Of a DNA stretch of 64,000 nucleotides, positions 13,201-22,583 are shown piece after piece (within the stretch, counting starts at the first letter, position 1; every line of letters starts with the position of its first letter). The stretch is from Lobosporangium transversale (Eukaryota; Mortierellomycota; Mortierellomycetes; Mortierellales; Mortierellaceae), in contig NW_019029011.1 of assembly GCF_002105155.1 (NCBI RefSeq), forward strand, positions 124,001 through 188,000, written 5' to 3'. The position numbers and the translations under genes are program-made. The notes under the pieces were generated by a model. That model did no database searches and was not told where the DNA came from. It saw only the letters and a program-made list of their open reading frames with translations.

Positions 13201-14181
13201 GTTCCAAAGATGTAAGTCTTGCCAAAGGCTCATACGCTATGTGTATGCCATTTTGTAGAAATAATATTTTAACAAAGTATACAAATCCCTACATCTATAA
13301 TTAGACCCAACAAGGGTAGTGCTCAAAGCAGCGCTCAGGGCAGCTCCCAGTCCTCAAGCACTGTCCCCGGGACTATGGGGGCAGCAAGGGCAAAGGCGGG
13401 TGCCTTGGTAACGACTAGTGCATATGGAGGCAACAGTGCTAGCTATCACACTGAAGGACCCAAATTTGCAGAGCTGCTTACTCAATTCAAGACAGTCCAG
13501 ATCCGCCATGAGCGCTCACGTCGTCAAGCACTCCAAGCACAACTGCGCATGAACACATATGGTAACAGCGGTTCTGGACTAGCTGGCACAGCTCACTATA
13601 ACCAACAACACTTATATTATCAGAAACATCAACAAAAACATCAAAGAAAGCATCAGCAGCAACTAGAGCACCTACAGCTCCAGCAACAGGTTCAGCACCA
13701 ACAGCAGTTGTATGGCCTTGCTCACCAACAGCAATCTGGAGCTTCTGAAGGATTCAATTCATCATCCTCATCGCGGTCTCACTACCAAGATGGAGCTTAC
13801 CATAAGGACCATAGTCATCAGGCCGAATCTTCTAATGATCAGGATTATGAACGTCAAGGCAGTAATAATGCATCTGTACCTCGTCGGAAAACTCGTGACC
13901 GCCACAGCCAGTTTGATATTATGCAGCAACAGCAACAGCAACAGCAACAACAACAGAGTCAGCAAAGCACAACTCCACTCAATCAACGCACTTCATTTAC
14001 CAAGAGCAGTCAAGGCAATGCTAACTCTCGATCACATGCATCGAATTCAGCCAGTACACCCCCACCAACGAATCACTCTATGACAGTAGCCTCCTCGTCT
14101 GCTGGGGGTGGTGTTGGTGGATCAAGTCTAGGCACGATCTCTCCATCGGCATCACCAGCTACTGGAAGTGGAAGTGGATAG
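10255..14181 (+). CDS. VAC14: VAC14, scaffold of the PI(3,5)P2-synthesising complex
   Basis: VAC14 is the HEAT-repeat scaffold holding the Fab1/PIKfyve lipid kinase and the Fig4 phosphatase at the vacuole/endosome membrane. Exons are 10255-10346, 10488-10638, 10725-10892, 11011-12591, 12676-12794, 12879-12958, 13052-13211 and 13305-14181 (about 1075 residues). Conserved blocks include '[18 protein letters not shown]' at the N-terminus, '[16 protein letters not shown]', '[19 protein letters not shown]', '[14 protein letters not shown]', '[16 protein letters not shown]', '[20 protein letters not shown]' and '[13 protein letters not shown]', in the same order as the human protein. It is longer than human VAC14 (782) because of a Q-rich insert after the first repeats and a Gln/Ser/His-rich C-terminal tail of about 190 residues following '[15 protein letters not shown]'. 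An AATAAA lies just past the stop. Confidence 0.95.
13600..13965 (+). repeat. CAG/CAA-rich polyglutamine-coding tract in VAC14
   Basis: The last VAC14 exon carries His/Gln-rich sequence, ending in a mixed CAG/CAA run at about 13921-13960 coding near-pure glutamine. The mixed codons suggest selection for the residue or an old expansion. Confidence 0.85.
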
Positions 14182-14327
14182 TGTTATAAATATGTAAACT
14201 TTGGTCAAAATAAAAGGGACTGCTTACGGAGCGATTGTAGTAGCCCATGCATGGACTGTGCGTAAAATTCAATCGTTTATTTCCACTTGTTCCTCGAAGG
14301 AGAAAAGCAACCTCATTTGTGCTTGTC

Positions 14328-15851
14328 ATGGGACTCCTCAGCTCACTTTTCAGAACCATCAAAGTCTTCTTTGCTGTGTGTCTGTTCTATTTCAAATTAG
14401 GATTCATCTACCTTGCAAGGGTAAATGACAAGAATATGTGCTCAGATGAATGAGGAAAAGAAACCCCTGTTTGCTACGCAGGTTTTAATAGAAACAAATG
14501 TTGCTATTGAAAATTTATTCATAATTAGTGGTATGAGCCTGCTTTGCGCACCCGAGGGAACTACAATCACACAATCATTGTTCTTGGTAAGGAAACAATA
14601 AAGAGGTGATGACAAGCAATTAGTTTGACCTTTGTTTAACCGTCCAACGGTGCTTGGGATGTTGTCAATAACAACATTTGATTATTTAATGATCTAGGCG
14701 ATGACCATGCACTTGGTGTTGGCGGCTACAGCACTATCATGGCTGGATCAGGTAGGGCTGTAAACTTGATGAAACATCCCTACAGTCTTTTTTTTTTAAA
14801 AAAAAATAAAGCGTATCCATTCTGATTCATTTTTACTGTGTTATTAAAGTGTAGGTGTCGCCCATAAGTTGGCTCGAGAAGTAGCCAAGGAAAATTCGAT
14901 TCGCCAATCATGGCAGATCTTCAATCGCGGAGAATACAAGGCCAGTACTGAGGACTGGCTCCATCCTGCAGATTCAGTATGTTTTTGTGACGAACTCCTC
15001 ATAGCTACCAAAGCTACTTCTTTCTTTTAACTCTGCATCAAAGAACAAAGAACAAAAGTAGCAAGCCTTACCGTCTTCTTTCAATATATATATTTTTTTC
15101 TTTCTTTATTTTTTTTAGAAACGGAAGGAGAGACCAGGACTGCTAACAAACTTGCTTCAAGATCCTAAATATCTCAAGGCTGAGATTATTATCATAATGC
15201 TTGGGTCCTATGACGCACTGTGAGCTATACTATTTAAGCTTAACTCATGTATTTATAATGTTATTATCTGGCTTCTCCTTCTAATTATGCTATTGATCAT
15301 AATTCGATAGGCAAAAAGATCCGTCATTGACCCCTCAGGACACGCTTCGCAACTTGGAATTGATTTGTCAGACATTAAGGAGGAGTGGCAATGAAAATAA
15401 GTCAATCTATCTCTGCACTATCCCCACTGCTGGCGATGATACCCATCTAAGCGAAGATAAAAGAGCCGACAACTTGCTGAGAAATCAATTAGTTGAAGCC
15501 TATCTTAGCAAGTAAGATTTTTTTCCCCAAGTGCAGTGAAATGTTAAGCTATTGTTATAAATTCTACAAATGCGATGCTAGCGTAATGTAGGCACAAAAA
15601 ACCAATCTCCATTCATCTTTCCATAAATATGCTTTGTTATTTATAGAAATACCGATGGTGTGCTTCCCGGACTACAGATTGACTTGGCAGGCAATTTTGA
15701 GATGAAGCGTAGAAACTTGTATTGGCAGGACGACAGACATTTTAGTGACATTGGGTATGCCAAAATTGCCAAGGACTTATTCGCTGTGATCAGATCAGAT
15801 ATGGTTAAGAGAGAATTTGCTCTCATTCGAGCAGACCTTGGTCTTTCATGA
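14328..15851 (+). CDS. Membrane-anchored SGNH/GDSL-hydrolase-like protein with altered catalytic residues
   Basis: About 277 residues from seven exons: 14328-14420, 14529-14586, 14698-14751, 14855-14976, 15119-15219, 15311-15511, 15647-15851. An N-terminal hydrophobic segment ('FFAVCLFYFKLGFIYLA') predicts a signal anchor. Block I reads 'IIVLGDDHALGVG', where SGNH enzymes have GDS...G. The block III position reads 'MLGSYDA' instead of GxND. Block V is kept as 'DDRHFSDIGYAKIA' (DxxH). The fold is therefore SGNH-like, but the nucleophile Ser is Asp and the block III Asn is Tyr, so esterase activity is doubtful. An upstream in-frame ATG at 14247 would add 27 residues. It starts only 146 bp after the VAC14 stop and runs in the same direction. 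Substrate unknown. Confidence 0.7.
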
Positions 15852-15852
15852 T

Positions 15853-15853
<1 letters not shown>

Positions 15854-15884
<31 letters not shown>
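15854..15884. repeat. T31 homopolymer between convergent genes
   Basis: An uninterrupted run of T directly after the SGNH-like stop, in the 133-bp gap between convergent genes. Confidence 0.95.
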
Positions 15885-15984
15885 CCTTCTTTGATGATAC
15901 CGGGATTTATTCTTTTCATTAAAAATTACTTTATTTTGAGGCAGGATTGGGAATATGGTCTATGTTTATTTTTACAATCAATCT

Positions 15985-17223
15985 TCACTTTCCAGCATTA
16001 TTCAACTTCTTAATTTTGTACGGTTTTGCACGTTCCTTGCGTGACAAAGCCTCAAGGTCATATGGTCCCTTTACAGTCTTTGGATCTTTGATAATTTCTA
16101 CATTTCGATCTTTCCATTGGCTCTTTCGTAACTTAATTGGTCTGTTTCCAACATATTTCCCTAATTTTTTTTTAAAAAAAATAAAAATAAAAAAAATAAA
16201 AAAGCGAATGGTTAACGAAATGGATTAAGATAAAGGTAAATTACAAGGAAATTAACATATACACACCATCCATTTCTTTCCATGCGCGGGCAAAATCATC
16301 TGGCTCCGCAAAACTGATGAATCCGTATCCTTTGGTCTTTTGTGTCCTCTTATCTCGGACGACTTTAGCCTTCAAGAAGGACGGGTATTTAGAAAAGGTC
16401 TTAGTCAATAGCTCATCAGTTACTTCGTTACCCAAATCTCCTGCGAATAGTCGAAAGTCATCTAAGGTAATAGAACGATTTATCCAAAACTGTGAATCAA
16501 AGACCACCAAGAAACCATAATATAATAAATAAACAAACAAAAACCCAGGTCGAAAAAAAAAAATAAAAATAAAAAAAAAATAACATTGACAATGACAGTA
16601 ATGATAATAATAATAATAATAAACATCATGTAGTGTGTTTTGTCTTCAACAATATTAGTAAACGTACTCTCATCAAATTCTAGTAATGAAGCATCCTGCC
16701 AAATTTGCCCCGCTGCCTTTCGAATTACTGTAGCTGAAGCTTTTGCCTTGGCAGCACGTTCTTCTTCTTCTGCTTTAGCTGCTGCTGCTGCTGCTTCCTC
16801 TTGAGCCTTTTTCGGGTCCACAAAGAGTTTATTCAGATCCTCGTATTCGCTGTTTGCAATTGACGCACTGTTAATATAGGATTGCTTTGAACCCGTTCCA
16901 CCGACAGCTGCGGCATAATATCCAGAATTATGACTACGATAACCGCCTGTCCCTACACCATAAGCTCTATATCCTCCCGACCCAATCGTGGGTGGGGCTG
17001 TTGACCCTAACGACGCGGGTATTGATGATGGAGCGACAGGCCCTGTAGAATATGACTGTGACTGATACTGAGCATATGTTGGATCGTAAGCTGGTTGTAC
17101 AACGGTTGTTGTAGTAGCATTATAGGATGGATCCATGATATAGCCTAGTGATTCCCAGTATGCAATCTCCTCAGGAGTGTACTGATGCGCTGGAGCACTT
17201 GCTATTCCATGAATATATGACAT
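15985..17223 (-). CDS. RBM42-like RNA-binding protein
   Basis: A 308-residue protein from exons 17223-16668, 16461-16267 and 16160-15985. The N-terminal half is Tyr/Gly/Ser-rich, followed by an Ala/Glu-rich helical stretch. The block 'AGQIWQDASLLEFDENDFRL' leads into a single RRM ('FAGDLGNEVTDELL', 'AKVVRDKRTQKTKGYGFISF', 'GKYVGNRPIKLRKSQWKDR'), which matches human RBM42 closely in sequence and order. RNP1 is 'KGYGFISF'. RBM42 is linked to hnRNP K and RNA processing in animals; the fungal role is not established. The start ATG at 17223 is only 95 bp from the target duplication of a nested MITE (17318), so the element lies in the promoter or leader. The gene is convergent with the SGNH-like gene. 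Confidence 0.93.
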
Positions 17224-17347
17224 TTTCTTTTTTCTTTTATTTTTTTGCGTGTCGCAAATAATTTAGCTTCACTAGATTCGAATTGCAGGCTGTCGTTTTC
17301 ACTTTTCCGGATGAAGGTCAAATAGCTAGGCTCGTCACCAGCCTGAG

Positions 17348-17445
17348 GTGCACATGCACGTGCTGAAAGGCAAATGTGGCTTGCTCTTGCAGACACTTCT
17401 CTCAGGCTGGGACTAATTGACATTTTGGCTGGAGGTCTCTTTTTT
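17348..17445. repeat. Left arm of 98-nt inverted repeat
   Basis: Reverse complement of 17781-17878. The near-perfect pairing suggests a recent insertion or gene conversion. Confidence 0.9.
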
Positions 17446-17780
17446 AAATTTGAAAAAATTTCCGAGTCAAACACACCGCTAGGAAAGGCTCTTTTTTTTC
17501 TAAGTCATTTACACCACAGGGAATAGCTTTTTTTTCTTTTTTATTTATTTCTTTTAATTTCTCTTTATTTTTTTAAAGATGAGAATGATGAGAGGTAAAT
17601 TTCGTAATGATAATCGGATGAGTAAATGAGATTGTGAAATGAGAGCAAGAAAAACAGTAGCGTACTTCACATGTAGGTCATTTTCCTGTGTTCTGTAGGA
17701 CTTTGCTTGAAAAAAAATGACTAAAAAAAAAAGTGGCCAAAGAAAAAAAAAGCTATCCCCTGTGATGTAAATGACTTAGA

Positions 17781-17878
17781 AAAAAAGAGACCTCCAGCCA
17801 AAATGTCAATTAGTCCCAGCCTGAGAGAAGTGTCTGCAAGAGCAAGCCACATTTGCCTTTCAGCACGTGCATGTGCAC
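17781..17878. repeat. Right arm of 98-nt inverted repeat
   Basis: Reverse complement of 17348-17445. It ends exactly at the insertion point of the inner MITE. Confidence 0.9.
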
Positions 17879-18128
17879 TAGGCTCGTCACCAGCCTGTGT
17901 GGCTTATGTGCATTGCACTAACGCTCACTGACAGGCTGGGGCCAAACTTGAGATTTTGGGGGGGTCAACATCTAGCGGCATATTTCGACTTAGAAAAAAA
18001 AAAAGGACCATTTCCCCGCCGTTTGTACGACTTAGAAATTTTTTTTGAAGAAAAAATGTTGACCCCCCAAAATCTCAAGTTTGGTCCAGTGCAATGCACA
18101 TAAGCCACACAGGCTGGTGACGAGCCTA
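17879..18128. mobile_element. Inner MITE, 250 bp, with perfect TIRs and 9-bp TSD
   Basis: Bounded by a 9-bp duplication CATGTGCAC at 17870-17878 and 18129-18137. Both ends begin TAGGCTCGTCACCAGCCTGT; the perfect inverted repeat covers 17879-17918 and 18089-18128, with further inner pairing around a G7/C6 tract. It shares its first 19 bases with the outer element, so it is a family member inserted into a relative. Confidence 0.9.
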
Positions 18129-18174
18129 CATGTGCACTTGAACTTCGTCCTTAGGCTGGAGCCTATCAAATAGC

Positions 18175-18798
18175 AATAGTATAATTTAAAAAAGACTAAG
18201 CCACTTAGGATCAGGATTTGGTGGCAATATCACTAATTCCAATCAAAGGTGGACTGGCTCCTTTGATTGGCCAATCCAGCCATGGCAAATATATCGATGG
18301 TTGCTAAAGGTGCTATTAAATCAGGTGCGTATGACCCTGTTGCTTAATAGCTTAATAAACTTTTTGTAATTGACAACGATCTTATTTTTATTTATTTTTA
18401 TATTTTTTTTTTTGATAACAAGGACCCACGAGGTCATTTAGATGTTAGTTTTCATCGTTATTATTATTATTCTAATAATGCCTCTATCATTTTTAGCCAT
18501 TAAGGGTCTCCCTCCATCGCACATTTCTGAGCAGGAACTATATTACTAACGTAGATGGTGGGGATTAATGTCTATTTCCTGTTAACAAGAACCCACAGGG
18601 GTGTGGCATTTATTTTACAATCTCGCTCAGGATAGTTATATTGTCCTCAACTATGAAATAAGCGAAACTCTCAAAGTTTGCACGGTATGGCTGTGAACAA
18701 CCTATTCGTATCGGTTAAATACAAGCCATAATATTGAAATTGGATGTGGTCTCCATGTGACTGTTGGGTGTGTTTATAACAATACACACACCAATTCA
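18175..18798. other. Intergenic region upstream of RAE1
   Basis: No supportable gene. AT-rich, with a T-rich tract near 18400. Probably holds the RAE1 promoter. Confidence 0.4.
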
Positions 18799-20236
18799 AT
18801 GGCAGCATTTTTTAACGTATTGACTTCAAACATGAATACGAACAAACCAATGCAGGACATGGAGGTGTGTCAAGGAGGATCTGTAGACAACAGTTTAAAT
18901 TGCCAAAAAAAAAAAAAAAAAAAAAAAAGGCAGGTCTGTTAACTAAAACTTGGGATTTACTTCGTTTCTCGTTTCATATAGGTTCAACCCTTCCCAACGG
19001 ATAGTATATCAGAAATCCAATTTTCACCGCAGGCAGATTTTCTGGCAGCATCGTCATGGGACAACAATGTATGTCAATCAAGACATTTGGTAGCCCTTCG
19101 TGATATTCCTTCCATGCTCACTTTTTTTTTATACAGGTTCGTATATATGAGATCCAGTCAAATGGAACAAGCATCGCAAAAACTATGTACTCACATACTG
19201 CGCCAGTATTATGTTGTGCGTGGAGTAAGGTAAAAAACACCTTTATTTATTTATACTATTAAAGCTCCTGAAGTTTTAAAGTAGACAAATACTAAACATT
19301 TTTATTTATTAGGATGGAACGAAGCTCGCCTCGGGTGGCGCAGATAAGATCGGAAAACTTTTTGATGTTTCAACAGGACAATCAACACAAGTAGCACAGC
19401 ATGATGCGCCAATCAAGGAAGTGTGTTGGGTGGATGGACAGAGTCCCATATTGGCGACTGGAAGCTGGGATAAGACAATTAAATATTGGGACGCACGTCA
19501 ACCCACACCAATCTCATCGATCACACTTCCAGAGCGTCTTTACACCATGGACAGTGTCTTTCCGTTGCTTGTTGCTGGAACTGCTGATCGTCACGTGCTA
19601 GTCTATAACCTTAGCAACCCTACGACGCCATTCAAGTCCTTGACAAGTCCTCTAAAATGGCAGACCAGGACGATTGCCTGTTTTCCGAACGGAACTGGGT
19701 ATGGCATAGGCAGCATTGAGGGACGAGTAGCGATTCAATATGTGGAAGATAAGGATGCAGCGAACAACTTTTCATTCAAGTGCCACAGAGAAGGAGGGAC
19801 GACAGCACGGGATAAAGCAACCGTTTATTCCGTTAACTGTATTAATTGGCATCCAATCCATGGAACATTTGCAACTGCAGGTGCTGATGGAGTATTTTCA
19901 TTCTGGGACAAAGATTCGAGGCAGAAACTCAAGTCGTTCCCTAAAGTTGGGAGTCCCATTTCCTCGACATGTTTTAACCGCAATGGAACAATATTTGCCT
20001 ATGCGATAAGTTACGACTGGCACAATGTAAGAAACTTTTTATTGTGAAGAATATAGGAATGGTGTTGTGCATTGTTTCGATAAATCTATCTTTATTTTTA
20101 TTTTTATTTTTATTTTCCTGATGACGCATCTCAAACTTTTGTTCTATAGGGCCATACGGGTGCTTCACCGCAGAGTCCAAACAAGATCATGCTGCACTCA
20201 GTCAATGAAGTTGATGTGAAGCCAAGGAAACGTTAA
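18799..20236 (+). CDS. RAE1: RAE1/Gle2 mRNA export factor (WD40)
   Basis: A WD40 beta-propeller that binds nucleoporin Nup98/Nup116 and supports mRNA export at the nuclear pore. Exons are 18799-18864, 18982-19068, 19137-19229, 19313-20026 and 20150-20236, all in phase 0, giving 348 residues (human 368). Diagnostic blocks are 'NKPMQDMEV' at the start, 'DGTKLASGGADKIGKLFD', 'VAQHDAPIKEVCW', 'TGSWDKTIKYWDAR', 'LPERLYTMD', 'GYGIGSIEGRVAIQYV', 'FSFKCHR', 'HPIHGTFATAGADGVFSFWD' and the C-terminal 'ISYDWHNGH...VKPRKR'. Each has a direct counterpart in human RAE1. The first intron carries an A24 run. The gene is convergent with the CoaE-type gene across about 400 bp. Confidence 0.95.
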
Positions 20237-20347
20237 GTGTATTATAAATTTAGCGAGAAAAGTCGTACAATTCTCCCCTTCTGTCAACTCTTTACATTTT
20301 GGCATATCTACAGGCCGTTACTGCTCTTGACTCCACCCTTCTCTTCC

Positions 20348-20380
<33 letters not shown>

Positions 20381-20640
20381 TAGCACCTCATAATAAACCA
20401 GCAGACGAACTACTTCTGTCGACAGCTTCACACACTATCGCTTTTTTTCTTTATAATGCACGACAAAACTATAGCAAAGTACTCATGAAGGATTCGAAGC
20501 TACTTCTTTCTTTCTCTGCCATTTCAAGAAACATGTGTATGAACACCCAATATTGAGTTTGATAGTCTTTTTGATGTGCTCGTAGTACTGCTCATCGCTG
20601 CTGCCGTCGCTGTGGAGCTAAAGGTAGTATTAGTTGTGTT
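20237..20640. other. Convergent 3' intergenic region with an A30 run
   Basis: 3' flanks of RAE1 and the dephospho-CoA kinase gene. Contains A30 at 20349-20378. No gene supported. Confidence 0.5.
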
Positions 20641-21673
20641 TTATTTGTTCTTGGATGCCATCTTCCTGGGATCGCCTTTGAAATGTCTTCTGAGAACGAC
20701 CCAAGTAGCCATGAGGATGGTGAAGGGTGGGAAATAAGCAAGGTATGTCCAGAAAGGATTAGGCTTGATAGTATCCATAACCTTGAGAGTTGAGATTCTG
20801 AGAGTCTCTAAATCAGACGTGTTGTAAATTACATGATCCGCATAATCTACTTTTTCAATTAGTGGCCTCTGCGCATTAATGCGCGCCAATGCATCTGACT
20901 CAGAAAGTCCATCTCGGTCTTTAATCCGAGCAAGTTGCACATCAGGAGGACTAAAAAAAAAAAAAAAAAAAAAAAGGCACAGTGCGGGAACCAGAGTTAG
21001 AATAAAAAAGGAGCTATCCTGTTTGCAACACAGACAGAGACTTGTAATCGTGTGAGATTTGGCTGTGCCAATTTCGAGTTTACCAGTAAACCACGATGAC
21101 ATCACTGACAATCCTCCAGAGTTCACCCTCCAGCAATAATGGGACATCAATGATGACTAAGGCAGTCCCCTTGATCCAGTACTTGAACAATCGCTTCAGA
21201 ATCTCATCTCGGACCGCAGGATGGATAATCGAGTTGGCAACTCGCCTCTGAGCAGCGTCTGGGAAGATAATAGTTCCAAATTTATACCGATCCAGAGGTT
21301 GGCCCCATTGTTGATTCTGTAATATTTCCGTCCCAAAGTGATCAACCAGCTTCTTGTAAGCTGGATGAGATGGCTCAACCACCAGCCGGGCAAGCTTGTC
21401 ACAATCGATCACTGGTATGCCCAACGTCAAAACTGTGGAAACCACTGTGGATTTCCCTGGATATAAAAGGGAAATTGTTCGTCCCCAATGTCAGTTAAAA
21501 TTTAATAAACATTAAAATAAGGGTGGGGAAGGAAATTGTACCCCAATCTGATTTTCTCTAAGCTTGAACGAATTTTTGTTTGTTTTATTTCAAGTACAAA
21601 TTCAAAGGAGCGACGACAATCGGAAGGGGTACTTGCCTGAGGCAATTCCGCCTGTGAGTCCGACAACCTTCAT
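20641..21673 (-). CDS. Dephospho-CoA kinase
   Basis: Catalyses the last step of coenzyme A synthesis, ATP-dependent 3'-phosphorylation of dephospho-CoA. Exons are 21673-21637, 21456-21084 and 20950-20641 (239 residues). The P-loop 'GGIASGKST' (residues 8-16) is assembled across the first splice junction. 'VIDCDKLARLVVEP', 'IIFPDAAQRRVANSIIHPAVR', 'ALVIIDVPLLLEG' and 'RDGLSESDALARINAQ' are family blocks. A C-terminal hydrophobic segment ('WTYLAYFPPFTILMATWVVL') suggests membrane attachment, as in some eukaryotic single-domain homologues. The first intron needs a GC donor to build the P-loop. The second intron ends in T23 immediately before its acceptor. Confidence 0.92.
21457..21636 (-). other. 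GC-AG intron interrupting the P-loop codons of dephospho-CoA kinase
   Basis: The donor is CAG|GCAAGT and the acceptor CCAG. It joins ..GGIASG to GKST. The nearby GT (2 nt into codon AAG) breaks frame with the only available acceptor. Confidence 0.8.
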
Positions 21674-21841
21674 GGTGAATGGGGAATGTATTGAATGTGT
21701 TTAAAATGCGAGAGTTGAAAAATCATCCCAACAAAAAAGAAGTATTGCTGTATGATAGCAGTTGAAGAGCCGCACGGATATCTCTTGTTCGTTTATCATG
21801 TGATTATGCACCTCTTGTCCATGCATTTTTTTTTTAGGGTG

Positions 21842-22505
21842 AATCTATTTGACAACCCCCCTAATTTAGCAGTCACACCGGCTTATTTGTCATTTGACAA
21901 CCCGGGTTGTCAAAAAAAGAAGAAAAATTGTCTTTTTCAACCTGTCACATGACAAGTCTTCACCATCTTGCACTTTTGGAGGGCCTTTCTCAGCTGGATT
22001 TCTAAAATGGTGGCAACACTCCATTATCATGACTGTGGTTATAGCTTCTTCTGTCTCTCTTTTTTTTCCTTTCCGCGTCTTACGCATGCGCCATCAAGCG
22101 TCGCATAACCACTCCGAATTTATGCATGCTTATATATCCAAAAACCCCTTAGTGCATGTTACCCGTATAGGCACATTTTCTATAAAAGCAAACCCTTGTT
22201 TTAGAAATCAGTTGTAATAAAAAAACAACACCTCGTAACCAAAAAAAAAAAGTTTGTTATTTGATGGAAGCTTTTAGATTGCTGGAGGGATTTCATGTTG
22301 CTGAGGGATAGCAATAGAAACGATTTTCACATAATAATCTTGCCAATAAAAAAGGGTTGTCAAATAATAGTGAGCTTGGGGTTGTCAAATTAGATATTTT
22401 ACTATTTGGCAACCCCGGGTTGTCACGCAAAGAAAAAAAATTGAGAAAAATAATTAAGGGGGGGGTTGTCAAATAAGAGTGACAACCCGGGTTGTCAAAT
22501 AGATT
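21842..22505. mobile_element. Repeat element built of TTGACAACC/GGTTGTCAA ends
   Basis: The ends are 16-bp inverted repeats (21842-21857 and 22490-22505). A perfect 20-bp palindrome TTGACAACCCGGGTTGTCAA lies at 21894-21913, with close variants at about 22408-22427 and 22480-22498. The octamer GTTGTCAA or its complement, or one-base variants, occurs about ten times here. Because a TA lies just inside each end, a Tc1/mariner-like TA target duplication is possible but not proven. No open frame of note. It sits about 170 bp upstream of the CoaE-type start codon. Confidence 0.6.
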
Positions 22506-22583
22506 AATTCTTTTTTTTATTACTCAATAAGCGAACACAAAAGATTTAAGGGTAGACCATGCTCCCAAAGAGCCTTGTCTACA

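Larger units (their letters stand above)
17327..18165. mobile_element. Outer MITE (Mutator-like, 9-bp TSD) containing an inner MITE
   Basis: Flanked by an identical 9-bp direct repeat TCAAATAGC at 17318-17326 and 18166-18174. Left end TAGGCTCGTCACCAGCCTGA and right end (reverse complement) TAGGCTCCAGCCTAAGG are inverted repeats with small indels. Inside, 17348-17445 and 17781-17878 are 98-nt inverted copies that appear identical, and 17501-17535 pairs imperfectly with about 17743-17780. There is no coding capacity. A 9-bp TSD with long TIRs fits the MULE superfamily. Without the inner element the unit is about 580 bp. Confidence 0.85.

Noticed and set aside
13768-13986. Antisense poly-Leu frame opposite the VAC14 tail
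   Set aside because: Shadow of the CAG/CAA repeat.
17202-17474. 90-residue frame overlapping the RBM42 start
   Set aside because: Mostly MITE inverted-repeat sequence; no similarity and no conserved start.
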